Positions 43,595 to 54,569 of a DNA stretch of 64,000 nt are shown here, piece by piece. The translations under genes were made by a program, and so were the position numbers. Origin of the DNA: Nephrocerus scutellatus. Lineage: Eukaryota; Arthropoda; Insecta; Diptera; Pipunculidae. The DNA lies in NCBI GenBank assembly GCA_947095585.1, contig OX352764.1:71691536-71755535 (forward strand), in the 5' to 3' direction. The notes under the pieces were generated by a model. That model was not told the origin of the DNA, made no database searches, and saw only the letters and a list, made by a program, of their open reading frames with translations. Position 1 is the stretch's first letter. Each line of letters begins with the position of its first letter.

Positions 43595-45040
43595 ATCATC
43601 ATCATAGGGCTTCTACAAACGCCCGCCAACGAACTCAATTTAACGCCTGAGGTTTCATGAGACGCCACTTGGTCCCCTGGGATCTTGTTTCCTCTTCTAT
43701 TGTCCTTTTCCATGTCTTGCTAGAATGGCCAACTCGACGGCTTCCTTGTGGATTCCAGTCGAGCGCTAGTTTCGAAATATCGTCCGCTGGCTTTATCAAA
43801 GTGTTGCCAATCCAGCTCCATTTCGTCGTCTGATGGTAATCGCGATTGCTTTCTGCTGCGTTACTCTCCACAAGTCTTGATTGGTGATAATGTCCGGCCA
43901 TCTTATTCTCAGTATCCTCCTTAAGCACTTGTTGACGAAGACTTGGAGGCGCGTCGCAATTGACTCTGTGACTTTCCACGTTTCGCAGCCATACAAGAGT
44001 ACTGAGAGAACTTTTTATCTAAAGATTGTTTGCTTCAGATTCCGGGAGATTTGCGAGCGGTTCCAGATGTTATTTAGCATACTATAGGATTGTCGCGCAT
44101 TGTTTACACGAGAGCACACATCCGAATCAGCACCACCATTTTTTGACATTCAGCTGCCCAAATTACAAAACTTTTCGACTTCCTCTATCTGATTTCCGTC
44201 AATCGAGACATCACATGTTCCACTAGCGTTAACGCGAAGTAGTTTTGTTTTTGAGAGGTTAATTTTTAAACCCACTTTGTTAGCGTGGAGTTCTAGTGAG
44301 TTTAATTTTCGCTCCATGTCACCTAGCGATTGTGATAGGAGACAGATATCATCGGCATAGTCCAGGTCTTCTAGGCGGTGAAAAACATTCCATGGAGAAC
44401 CCGATGGAGTACGGGTTACTATTTTCAACACCCAGTCGATAACAATTGTGAATAGCAATGGTGAGAGAGTTCAATTTTCTTGACTCATGAGTAGATGTTG
44501 AAAGGTGAACCAAGATGACCGTTAAAAATGACGCAGCATGTTGAGTCGCGGTACTGCTTCTTAATGATGTTAATGAGTTTTTTGGGAACACCATAGCTAG
44601 ACAAAATCTGCCTCATCATGTTTCGGCCTACGCTATCAAAAGCGCATTTAAGATCTACAAAAACCATATAAAGGGGAGAGCGATACTCAACTGACTGTTC
44701 AATGATTATACGCAGGGTGTTAATTTGATCAGTACAAGAACGGTTTGGGCGAAATCCTGCTTGTTCATTTCGGTTCTAACGCATTCCGTGGGCGCCTAGC
44801 TATTATAGAGGAGATCACTTTATTTATGATGTTTAGCAGGGTAATTCCTCTCCAGTTTTCCCAATTGCTCAAATCACCTTTCTTGTGGAGTTTGACTATT
44901 AAGCCTTATTTTAACGACGATGGAATGGAATCAGATTCCCAGATATCTTGATATATCGCATGCAATGTTCGCGTAGTTAACTTGACGTCGGCTTGAAGGA
45001 GTTCTGCGTAGATGTTGTCGTTACCTTTCACATTAGTTGT
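43595..45040 (-). pseudogene. RTE-like non-LTR retrotransposon, second subfamily
   Basis: Minus strand. From high to low coordinates: VKLHKKGDLSNWENWRGITL, then NRSCTDQINTLRIIIEQSV, YMVFVDLKCAFDSVGRNMMR (first Asp), LEDLDYADDICLLSQSLGDM (active site, about 44345), VGLKINLSKTKLLRVNASG, YGCETWKVTESIATRLQVF, LRRILRIRWPDIITNQDLW, a frameshift, then WSWIGNTLIKPADDISKLAL and the SSKTWKRTIEEETR terminus near 43640. A catcatcat tail lies at 43599-43607, only about 12 bp from the mariner end. Three or more frameshifts and missing GVRQG segments make it inactive. It is diverged from copies 1-3 of the other subfamily. Confidence 0.88.
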
Positions 45041-45044
45041 ACAG

Positions 45045-46435
45045 CTGCTAAAAGATCTGTATAATACTGTATCTGATAACACTCACTCTAAAACCAAACA
45101 GATCTAATGACTTTGTCGTGAATCTCAAAAAAAATATTCAGTTCTCACAACTGAAAAGTAAAAGATTTTCAAATGATTTTGCCATCTTACTATGATAGCG
45201 TTGCTGTCTCAAAAATATAGAATGTAGAACATTGCATCAAAATCAAGAAGGCAATTTGCTATATTGAAACCTATAAGTTTTACATCTAGAATGTGGTCAA
45301 TTTTCGACCACTGACATTCCTAGTAACAAATAAAGTTACATCACACATACAGATTTAAATTTTGGTTGCTCGCAGCACTAGCAACACCTATCCGCGTTCC
45401 ATAGAAAAAAGTAGCTGAGAAACTCAATAATAAAGAGAACCCGGGCGCCATCATGATACTGACTTTATAAAATGTTTAACTTAAGAACACCTAACTATAA
45501 CAAGTTAAGAAAAACTTCCTCGGGCTATCTTTTGCAAGACAAACCAACCGAACTTCTTCACACTTTGTAATAATGAAGGTTTGCCGCGGCGAACCACAGC
45601 GCACTTTAGCTGCACCGCAAACACCCGGCATCCATCTAAATTTTATAATCATTCTTATAATATAATTTATGGCCGCAAATTAACATTCATAAATATCGAC
45701 ATTTTTAGTTGATGTAATTTTTTCAAATTCACAGGAGCCTCTTATTTTTTATCGCAAATTACATGCATCTTAATTCTTTTGCTTATATGGTATCGAATAT
45801 TTATAGTTGGTCTAAGTTTTCATTAAAATCGTTTAAATATAGTTCTTACGAAATTTTTGCATTGTATACATACAAATATACATTTAAGAAACATAAATTG
45901 TTAAATTGCGCTTCATTCTACTCTCGTATTCTAAAAGCAACGTGCAATTATCGCCTTTGCACTGAAAATTTATGGCTCCACAGCAATTACAATGAACTCT
46001 TGATATCCTTCTTTGCCAAACTGCCAGATGCAAAGCACAGCAACTCCGAACACTTAAATAATTTATTGCGACAAATTGAAATCAATTTGACAGCGTAAAT
46101 TACACAAGGACTCTTTGTGCGTTTGGTCCGCGACGAAGAAGAAGCAGTATCTGTTAGCAGTGTCTGTTAGCATTTATTGCTGCTAAGGCTTCAAGTAAAT
46201 GTGCGCGCATGAAATACGATAGTGCAAAGCTTATTTTATGAGTTATATGTCTTTACTTACCAGAATGAGACGAGTAAACAATTGAAGTAAACTTACTTTC
46301 TTAGTATTTTTTCAGGTATGCATAAGGTTCTTAGTTAAAACTTTAGTTCGTAACTACAAACATATGACAAAATATCATAATGAACTGTAACTCTAATGCC
46401 CTGAAATTCTAGTGAAATTGGTGAATTGTAGGTAC
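45045..46435. other. Mostly unassigned; holds one orphan frame
   Basis: The frame 45763-46098 (plus, 111 codons, MHLNSFAYMVSNIYSWSKFS to LLRQIEINLTA-stop) is the only long one. It has no recognisable domain, and its upstream 'ttcaaattcacag' could be a splice acceptor. In such AT-rich DNA it may be chance. Nothing else is supported. Confidence 0.3.
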
Positions 46436-46439
46436 ACCT

Positions 46440-46740
46440 AGGTCGTGTGAAAGGCTAAAAAAGGACATCAAAAAACGGAATATAAAAAATAATATCTTGC
46501 CCTTAGATACTCACAATATATTTAGCTCTCTAGGTCGAGTGGAAGGTGGTTAAAAAAGACCTCAAAAAAGTCGAAAAAAAATGTAAGCCCAAAACACGTG
46601 ACAAACACGCAAGGCGACACGTGTCACACGCCTAATATAAACAATGCTTTTTTGGATTTCGGTTAAAAGGACCTCAAAGAAATTGAAAAAAAAATTTCAA
46701 CCCATCACACGCGCCTACGCGAAACATATTTTGGTTTTTA
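46440..46740. repeat. Rpt-C copy
   Basis: 'ctctaggtcgagtggaaggt', 'aagacctcaaaaaagtcg', 'acacgtgacaaacacgcaag' and similar words, in two to three diverged units. Non-coding. Confidence 0.55.
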
Positions 46741-46974
46741 TACCACCTTTATACGTAGAAATAAGTACATTATATCATTGATTCTCTTCTTGATTGACGG
46801 TCTCTAATGAAGTTAACCGAAAATACTAAAAACAAAATATATTAACTCAAATGTAGGCAAACATTTTTAGCCTCACAGGTACATTTTGACATTTTTTATT
46901 GAAATTTTTACCATCCAGTATATCAGTTATGTGAGGCCTACTGGTTTTTACTAAGTAAGTAGGAAGGTACACAA

Positions 46975-47391
46975 ACAAAATGATCGGTCAAAACAAGTAC
47001 AACGACAATTTGGGTATGTGAGCTGCTCTTCGCAAACAAGCTCCGGCTCCTGTGGCAGTTTGGGCAGCTGGTGGTACTCCGCTAGTCTTTATCGATCAAG
47101 GTGAATCAAGAAGTGGACCCAGGTATTTAATGATGCGTTGCATCTTGCATACAAAAAATTCGGTAAGGACTGCTGGACGTTACAACACGACTCAGCACCA
47201 TCACATTAAACTCGTTTGACACACCAATTTTTACAAAGTCATGTTTCAAATTTCATTTCTTTGTAAAAAATGGCCTCCAAACTCACCAGACTCGAATCTA
47301 ATGGACTGCTCGATATGGCTCGTTTTGAAGGCCAAGGCTTCGACAAAAAGACATCAAATCGTGGACACATTGAAGACAGCTGTTCGTACAG
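46975..47391 (+). pseudogene. Mariner transposase remnant (distinct family)
   Basis: Plus strand, multi-frame. ALRKQAPAPVAVWAAGGTPL and VFIDQG give the strand before the second Asp, then (G)CWTLQHDSAPSH, with Asp codon at about 47189. After LKRLTHQFLQSHVSNFISL-like text comes WPPNSPDSNLMDCSIW (third Asp) and KAKASTKRHQIVDTLKTAV. Its wording differs clearly from the mariner at 42.6 kb. Coding breaks at 47391, where the tail of a minus-strand non-LTR element begins. Inverted repeats were not identified. Confidence 0.8.
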
Positions 47392-47860
47392 AATCATCAT
47401 CGTCATATTTGGCTCTACAACCGGGGTCCGGTCCTGGCCTCCCGCAAAAAGTCTCTCCAACGGTCCCGATTTTATGCCGTTGTTATCCAGTTTTGTAATC
47501 CTAAACTCTTGGCGTCTTGGCCTACGCCATTCTGCCAGCGTAGGCTTGGCCGGCCACGCTGTCGTGCTCCATAAATCTTACCGAAAAGGACAATCGTCCT
47601 TCCTCACATACGGGGCCAACAATTCTCCGTAAAACTTTTTTCTCGAACGTGACTAAGAGGTCAGAATGTTTTATGCTACTTTTTTCTTCGTTTTGCTTTC
47701 ATTCATGTACAGCCCCAGATTATGTGCCGCCCGCTTGATCCGGATGAAAGATTCCTATACAGTTTTTGGGTTTCTACGAAAAACGTCGATGTCATCTGCG
47801 TGAGCCAGTAAGCCAGTATCTGATCGACATTGCGTAGGGGTTTTATCTTTTATACCATAA
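47392..47860 (-). pseudogene. Non-LTR retrotransposon 3' end inserted in mariner remnant
   Basis: Same family as 2657-3335. In minus reading, from about 47850: LLAHADDIDVFRRNPKTV (altered YADD active site), IKRAAHNLGLYMNESKTKK, a deletion, then the RRIVGPVCEEGR-like block, RQRGRPSLRW-like terminus and the ccggaccccggttgtagag 3' end with an ATGATGATT tail at 47392. This copy retains the active-site block that the 2.7-3.3 kb copy has lost. Confidence 0.78.
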
Positions 47861-47864
47861 AGAG

Positions 47865-48240
47865 CAGCTTTCCGCTATACTTGTATTTTGGTGGTCAGTG
47901 GTTCACCAATAAATCTCTGATTTTTATGAATTTTTCAGAATTTTGAAATAATAGCATCCTGAAGTTTTGTACAATGGTGTGTATTTAAAGGAAACAAGAA
48001 CCGACATTCTTGGTCAGGTAGCTCACATGCAAATATTTTTTCCAAATCTTATAATTTATAAATATAAATAAATAAGTAGGTAGCCTAGAAATTTGCAAAC
48101 CAACCTGAACCCATCACATTTTAGAACGGGATCACTGTTCTGTGCAACTAGTGAAGCGCCGCAAAACCATTGCCGGTGCGGGTAGCAAAGCTTCCAAAAT
48201 AAAAGAAATTATAAATTCTTTATTACGGTTTTATAATAAT
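47865..48240. other. No recognisable feature
   Basis: AT-rich spacer. 'gccggtgcgggtagcaaagc' near 48170 resembles Helitron-like terminal wording at 5970. Confidence 0.35.
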
Positions 48241-48241
48241 A

Positions 48242-48405
48242 CTAGTTGTTAACCCCGGCGTTACCTGAGATCCGCTGACCACCACCACCAAGACACCGTT
48301 AAGATCCACCAAAAGCTAAAATAACAGGCGTTGTCTGGCTACCCCTCACACCCTACTGACCAAGCAAACTGACCGCTCCCAACTGAAACCACCTAGAATC
48401 GTGAG
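48242..48405 (-). mobile_element. Helitron-like 3' end (CTAG terminus), minus orientation
   Basis: Minus reading ends 'tcaggtaacgccggggtta' then ACAACTAG, followed by T (terminus 48242). The adjacent GGTGG-rich tract ('ggtggtggtggtcagcgg') matches the region before the 27448 terminus. Truncated and non-coding. Confidence 0.5.
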
Positions 48406-48619
48406 TTATGGTCGCGAGTTCATACATAAATCCCATGGAAAACGGAATTATTTTGTTTTTTCCCGAATTTTCCAGGTTTTTCCCGATTTTTTCCAATTTT
48501 ACAGGTTCCTACAATCATCCCCGGACTATAACGAACATTTTAAAAGAAAAAGTAACAGACAGACAGAGTTAATTTTTCTTATTTATTTTTATATTTTTTT
48601 TTGTAATTTAACATTTATA

Positions 48620-48860
48620 ATATTAATAATAATTATATTCGGCGCGACTGACCATTGCGGTCCAAGGCCTAGCTTCTCGCAACCACTTGTGTTGAGCATG
48701 CTTATTTTTTGCACACAAATGGAAGGGACCTACAATTTAAGGCCGGATCCGAACGGCGAATTAAGATGCTTTCCATGACAAGTTATTACTCTCGGAACGA
48801 TTGTCACCCATTCGCGAGAGTTGGGACACCGTGAAAAAAACTTTTGGTAAAAAATATTAT
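48620..48860 (-). repeat. SINE-related copy, minus orientation
   Basis: Minus reading contains 'taggtcccttccatttgtgt', 'tgcgagaagctaggccttgg', 'accgcaatggtcagtcgcgc' and an ATTATTATT-type tail. It aligns with 33085-33230 over about 130 bp and with the 3' body of the SINE at 40704. Confidence 0.6.
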
Positions 48861-48864
48861 TTAT

Positions 48865-49430
48865 ATTTTTTAATAATATATAATAATATTAACAATATAT
48901 AATAATATAATATAATATATCAGAAAAAACGCATATTCTGGTATACAACATGAAACTTATAGTGATTAGTAGTTAATTTTTCATGGAAATTAAACTGGGC
49001 CATTCCGTTCGAAAATTAAACGCAGCATGAGAGTAATTTTGGGTGTCGAGGTAATACTTTAAATTTCCAATTGCGTTTGCCTTTGTTGGTCTTCAGCGCG
49101 GTTTGCTTTTCAATTTCGATGACACTGCAAGCAATAATTTATTTACGAATTTTACTGGAACGATTACTCCTGATGATGCAACGGTATATTGATTTTATTT
49201 GGGCGGTAAACCAACAGACCAATAAAATATTATCCGTTGGTTCGACTTTATAGGAAATTATTTTGAATTAACGAATTAAGAGATGAATATTGTAAATATA
49301 TGTGACAGCGATGACAACCATTTTATGTTTGCGAGGAATAAATTAATTGTACAATATCTACAACACAAAGTTCACAAAGAAACAACTAATATGCAATATG
49401 CGAATTTAATATCTTCTTTTTAATTATTTA
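48865..49430. other. AT microsatellite and unassigned spacer
   Basis: An (AATAT)-like simple repeat occupies about 48850-48925. The rest holds nothing recognisable. Confidence 0.4.
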
Positions 49431-49433
49431 AAT

Positions 49434-49680
49434 TCAGAACAGGTTCAGAAACAATCAAAACAGGTACAGAACAGCTCAGATCAGTTCATAACAGTTCAAA
49501 GCAGGTAAGAACAGGGTTATAACAGGCCAGGACAGATTCAGAAGAGATCGGAAAAGATCAGAACAGTTAAGAACAGATCACAATATGTTGAAAAATAGGT
49601 CAAAACAGCCCAGTACAGGTTCAGAGTAGATCAGAACCGTTCGGAACAGTTCGGAAAAGGTCAGAGCTGGTTCAGAAATA
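49434..49680 (+). repeat. Degenerate (GAACAGNTCA)n minisatellite
   Basis: About twenty imperfect 10-13-bp units such as 'agaacagctcagatcagttc' and 'gaacagttaagaacagatca'. Strong purine bias on the plus strand. Non-coding. Confidence 0.85.
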
Positions 49681-49779
49681 TAAAAGATCAAATTCTTGCT
49701 GCAGAAAACACCGGAGGCAGGGACTTCAGTTTGAGCTAAGAAATTCGTAGCATATTGTAAATAAAAATCGTAAGCATAA

Positions 49780-50520
49780 TGTGGATAGGGAGGCAAATGT
49801 GCGGGCTTGAAGATTAAAACTGCCAAAACCAAAATCATCAACCTCGGCATTAACTCAGTAACTCAAGTTAACATTGCTGGACAACCGGTAGAAAGAGTAG
49901 AGAGTTTCCAATATCTTGGGAGTATTGTCTCAACCGAAGGTAGGTGGAACCGAACAGGACATTGTCAACCGAAACGGCAGAGCAAAATCAGTGTTTGTGT
50001 TTGTCGCCAAATGGCGAAGCAATGCGATCAGCTTAAACACCAAGCTGCGACTGTTCCGTTCAAATGTTGAATATGTGCTGTTGTATGGGTGCAGCACTTG
50101 GAAGGTGGCCGCTACTATCACAAAAAGATTACAAACGTTCGTAAATTGGTGCCTACGGAACATCTTAAGGGTTTTCTGGCCTAACCGTATCTCTAACGAA
50201 CATCTTTATAGAACGGGGCAGGAACCAATAGGCACAACCGTCCAACGACGGAAGTGGCAGCGGATTGGTCATACACTCCGAGAAGGCGACAGTTCCATAG
50301 TAAACTACACAATGCAATGGAATCCGTTATCTCAGGAGGGTAGAAGAACGGGTCGTCCGAGAAATACATGGTGCAGAACAGTTGAGGAGGAGTCACGGCA
50401 ATTGGGGAAGAGTTGGAGAGAGATGAAGCTCATTGCCAGAAACCGCACGCGATGGCGCGTAGGCGTTGTAGAGGCCCTAGGACCCACAAGTGGATATAGC
50501 ACATAAAGAAACACAATGTA
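49780..50520 (+). pseudogene. RTE-like non-LTR retrotransposon copy 3, 5'-truncated
   Basis: Plus strand. It starts abruptly inside the RT thumb (REANVAGLKIKTAKTKIINL). A small insertion in STEGRWNRTG versus STEGGTEQD shifts the frame, and the 49916-50506 frame then reads intact through VLLYGCSTWKVAATITKRL, ILRVFWPNRISNEHLYRTG, QEPIGTTVQRRKWQRIGHTL and GRRTGRPRNTWCRTVEEE to the stop. It closely matches the C terminus of copy 1 (24.5 kb) and keeps the WPNRISNEHLY block missing from copy 2. 5' truncation is typical of incomplete reverse transcription. Confidence 0.9.
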
Positions 50521-50524
50521 CGGC

Positions 50525-51635
50525 ATGAAAAACGTAATCGAGTTAATAGTTTGGCCGCTGCCCACATTGGAGACAGTAGTATGCTGTCTTCCAAATAACA
50601 AATTGATATAATCCCAAACAATAAATTGGTATAGTCCGGGCCGCCCAAAGGTAACTTGAAGAAAAAATGTCGAGGCTTAGGCAGCTGAAAGGAGATAGAT
50701 TCGTAGTTGGAATTCGAACCAGTTTAAGAACCTCACAGATTTAATTATCAACCACCTAGTACTTAAAAGGAATAACAATTGTTTGTTTAATCCGATTCGA
50801 TTGTTGCTTCGTGTACAAGACTAAACGGTAGCTGCCGATAAGTTTCCAAAAAATGGCAAATATAAGTTCTGTATAAATACTACAAATGCAGCGTTATTGT
50901 TGCATGCATTACCTTCAACCATTATTAACAAAAAAGGTTCTGACTAAATTCAAAAACAAAAGAACGAATCAATTCTGATTGAGTAGTTATATAAAAATGC
51001 AGTGCCACAATGCTGTCATTTATCATCTGCTCCTGGCGAAAATCATCAAGTATACCAACCGGAAACAAAATCGAATTTTTCCTTACAAAGAATGACATGT
51101 GGTAGACATCTCGTCTTATACAGGAGTATCAAAAAGCTTCCATTTACTTGACTGCACAAAACCCAGTCTGTTGCAAATAGATTGTTAGACATATTCAGTC
51201 TTAGTACTCTGTCAACTTCGTAAATAATTCACTAAAGCAGATGCAGGAAAACATCAGTAATTCATACGGTTTTCCTCGAGCCACGAAACCAAGAACTTTT
51301 GAAGAATTTTCTTTATGCCGCTACTCCTTCAACTATTTATAGAAAAGTAGCAAATCGAAGATTGCTCTCCTCTGTGGAAAATCGCAAAAAGGACAAAGTA
51401 ATAAAGTGAGTAGGTACCAGCTAAGCGGAAAATTATTTTGTAACGCTGTTTTTTGAAGTGTACTTGAGGTTGAAACTTATTATATTAAGCACTAAATTAG
51501 GATTTTGTTCTGATTTACAGGTCTATTTTTATTCAATGGCTTAAAATCACAATTTTCAAGTATCCATTCGAAGTGTATGCGTAACTTTATCTATAATACT
51601 TATAATACTTTTACATTACAATAATTCTCTAAGGT
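50525..51635. other. No recognisable feature
   Basis: AT-rich spacer with short meaningless frames. Confidence 0.4.
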
Positions 51636-51639
51636 GGTA

Positions 51640-52004
51640 GCTTTATCACTTTGCAAGAACTTTTACAAGTTGACTGGTTAAATTCCAAATAACTAACTTA
51701 CTTTGGCCTAAAGCCCTCTATTTATACTCAATCAAAAGTTTCCAGAAACTTCCAATAGACAAAAGTATAGAGAAAAGACCAGAAAATTGTAGCCTTATCT
51801 CCTTATTTACAACTTACGACGCTTATATGTAAAAAATAAAATAAAAATAAACTACAGTCATGTTCTCTCACAAGAACCGGACAAACCGCACAAACCGGTT
51901 TGACCACATTTTTACCAGTACATAATAATTTAAACTTAAAATCCGTTATATTTCAAATAATCAGCCTAAAGTATGCAATTCTTAATTCTAATTGTAGTGC
52001 TTTT
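51640..52004 (+). repeat. Partial LTR, sister of the solo LTR at 58562
   Basis: Shares in order 'ctatttatactcaatcaaaa', 'cgcacaaaccggtttga', 'atttttaccagtacataat' and 'cttaaaatccgttatatttc' with 58760-59070. The LTR start and its last 70 bp are missing. The right side ends where a mariner-like coding remnant begins, which suggests insertion or deletion at that point. Confidence 0.72.
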
Positions 52005-52570
52005 TTTGGACGAAATGTGAAAACACCTGCGCATGCTCGCCCAGTTCGTTCTGCGGAAAACATTGCTGTTTTTCGCGATCGTGTGGTAGAAGAGCTGGCG
52101 GCGTCATCGGGACGTACTTCTTCGAAAATGAGGTCGGCCAAGCAGTTACCGTGAATGGTGTTCGCTATCGGGAGATGATAACGGACTTATTGTGGCCAGA
52201 AATTGAGGACATGGACGATATGTGTTTCCAACAGGATGGTGCCACTAACCACACAACCAACGAAACAATGGCTCTTTTGCGCTAGAAATTCAATGGCCGT
52301 GTTATCTCACGTCGTGGCGATGTTAATTGGCCGCCACGATCATGTGATTTGACACCGTTGGACTTCTTTCTTTGGAGATATTTAAAAGACAAAGTGTACG
52401 TCAATAAGCCAAGAACAATTGAAGAGCTAAAGGATGAGATAATTCGGCACATTAACGACATTGAACCTCAATTATGTCTCAGAGTCATTGAAAATATGGA
52501 CCATCGGATAGAGATATACCACCGAAGCCGTGACGAGCATTTGGCCGATATTTTGTTTTACACATAATTG
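52005..52570 (+). pseudogene. Mariner/Tc1-superfamily transposase remnant with internal deletion
   Basis: Plus strand. The N-terminal piece ARPVRSAENIAVFRDRVVEE is the linker/second helix-turn-helix region. A deletion, with a frame change near 52110, brings it next to TYFFENEVGQAVTVNGVRYR. Then come MDDMCFQQDGATNHT (second catalytic Asp), an in-frame TAG after ETMALLR, VISRRGDVNWPPRSCDLTPL (third Asp) and DFFLWRYLKDKVYVNKPRTI to the stop at 52565-52567. The region with the first Asp is deleted. It belongs to a family clearly different from the two other mariners here. Confidence 0.85.
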
Positions 52571-52935
52571 CCATAGATTCTTCTATCATAATAAAAAATA
52601 TTAAGATAATTCTCTGAAAACTTTTTGTTTTATTTACAATTAACTTCGTGCTTTTCGTTGTACCACCAAATGAACAGATTTTTATTATACTTAAACAGTC
52701 TTGGCTGTCAATTTTACGCGATATCGAGAAGAAGCGAAGAGATTTTCTTGTGAAAACAATATTACATGACACTTCTCGTCATCATTCTAGTAGAACGCCT
52801 GGTTATAAAGGGTGTCCCAACAAAAGCGCCAGATTCTCTTGTATTCAAATTCAAATTTTAAAGAAAAAACACATTGATTGTTGAATTAAGCAAACCTTCT
52901 CCATATTCTTAAATCACGTGGTCTGTACGTGTAAA

Positions 52936-53875
52936 ATGTCAAAAAAAAATGACCGTACAACTCGTACTAACAAAATGGCGACAAATGTTAATCCGGTAAA
53001 AATACATTTAAATTAAAAATTTATGTAGAATAAGTAGATATTCCATATCCAATTGAAAATTTACAAATTGCTGAGTCCGAAGGTGGTTCAGCAGAAGTTT
53101 ATTTAGGTTTAAAGGAAATATTAGCGCTTAATGAAGACAAAAGATATGAGCTAAAAGAAATTATATCTGAAAATTGCAGTTCGGTGAAAATGTTTATAGA
53201 AGATTGCTTGGTAATGTATAAATTCATAACAAAATCCATTAACTTAACCAATTTCTCTAATCAGATTGTGGAATGGATGTAGAAAGCTACTATTAAATCA
53301 AAGAGGAAGTTATTAATGAGCTCTTTCCCGGTACAATGTTTGGCACACGGATCAATTTCAAGGAAAGAATTTGCCACGATAAAATGAGGTGACTGTGTGA
53401 TAAACAGTTATTACTGTTGAAACCATTTAAAATTTTATTTTTTTAAGGCTGACACGCTTTCAACAATAAGCTATTTGTTGTTGCATTGTGGTTGAACTCC
53501 CAACAAAATTCTCCGACAATAGCACCAAGTCAAAGCTCAGAAACAATGCTAAAAGCAACTCAAGGAGTCCAGCATTTAATCTCTCAATACAAGGACCATT
53601 CGGAGTTTTCAGAGGTAGATCGGGATTTTTAAATCAATATTATTGAACACCACTTTAAAAACCAATCAATGTCGACGATCATAAAGGATATCATCAAATT
53701 TTCCGAAGAAATAAAAACAAATTTTAGATCTGAAGATCCGGTGAGAAAGAATTAAGTACAAAAAATTTAAAGTTTTTTTGACTCAATAATGTTTTTTGTT
53801 CTTTAGAGATTTGATTACAATGCTAGAGGAAATAGGAAAAAAACCGTAAAAAATAGTAAAGACTAATAAAAACAA
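52936..53875 (+). pseudogene. Decayed multi-exon gene of unknown identity
   Basis: The plus strand shows exon-like frames separated by short intron-like gaps. Exon A is 52936-52995 (MSKKNDRTTRTNKMATNVNP, donor GGTAAA). Exon B, about 53041-53210, reads IENLQIAESEGGSAEVYLGL and KEILALNEDKRYELKEI (donor GTAATG). A 54-bp intron ends in AATCAG. Exon C, 53265-53388, has CGMDVESYY-stop then EEVINELFPGTMFGTRINF. A gap with GTGACT...TTTTAAG precedes exon D (about 53450-53740; LWLNSQQNSPTIAPSQS, IIKDIIKFSEEIKTNFRS). A GTGAGA...TTTAG gap precedes a short basic last exon and AATAAA near 53868. Frames disagree in phase and contain stops, so it is dead. Family not recognised. Confidence 0.4.
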
Positions 53876-53879
53876 AATT

Positions 53880-54320
53880 GTACTAACCATTAGTTGAAAA
53901 TATGTTCCCCTGTACTTTTTGTTTCATTCTTTACATTATATTACTTTTTTATATTCTTCTTATATTTTTTATGTACATATTATTAAATTTAATAAATGCT
54001 TAACATATAAATATTTAGACAAATTTTAGTTAAAAATGAAGGTGTGTGTACAAAAACTCCTTTCTTTTACTAACAGGGTCGGAATCTTTAGTAAATTTAT
54101 ATTAAATTTTTGTTTTAATTTTTTTTAAACTTTTTTAATTCTTTTTGTTTTTTTTTTTTAATTTCTTTAGCACTTAACAGGTTTTTTCTGAGTGCTATAT
54201 TTTTTGTGTTATTTGCAAAAACTTGAAAAACTGTCCAAGTAAACTATCACTTCCACCAAAATCGACTGACACACTTCACAATTTATGTAAAAATCTTTTC
54301 TCATCATCATCATACCATCC
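53880..54320. other. AT-rich spacer with poly-T tracts
   Basis: Long T/A runs (54110-54170). Nothing coding. A catcatcatcat run near 54304 resembles the tail of the non-LTR family at 2.7 kb. Confidence 0.4.
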
Positions 54321-54326
54321 AAGCAG

Positions 54327-54565
54327 CTGGTGTACCAGTATATGAAAATAGTCATACCAGCGCATATATACGGATCTGAGACTTGGGAACTTATTGCATT
54401 CGACAGAAAGGTCTTGGGATGAATTTCTGGCCCACGTATGTAAAGAACGACTCTTTCGGACTTTTAATAAACGAAGCCTACGTACATTACAGCGATGTTG
54501 ACATCGTGCAAAGAGTTAAGCTGAGTACACTATGATGGGTAGAAAACCTATGTCCCATAAGAGGA
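54327..54565 (+). pseudogene. Degraded RT C-terminal fragment
   Basis: Plus strand. YQYMKIVIPAHIYGSETWEL and FDRKVLG-stop-ISGPRM correspond to the block that reads VIPVLTYGSENW ... RRIVGPVCEEGR in the 2657-3335 copy. The later sequence (tcgtgcaaagagttaagctg, tatgatgggtagaaaacct) fits VDIVKKIKL and RLRWAGHL heavily mutated. It is the oldest-looking member of that family in the window. Confidence 0.65.
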
Positions 54566-54569
54566 CCAG

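Noticed and set aside
45763..46098. 111-codon frame as a new gene
   Set aside because: No domain or conserved motif is visible, and this length is possible by chance in the window. It is left inside an 'other' entry.
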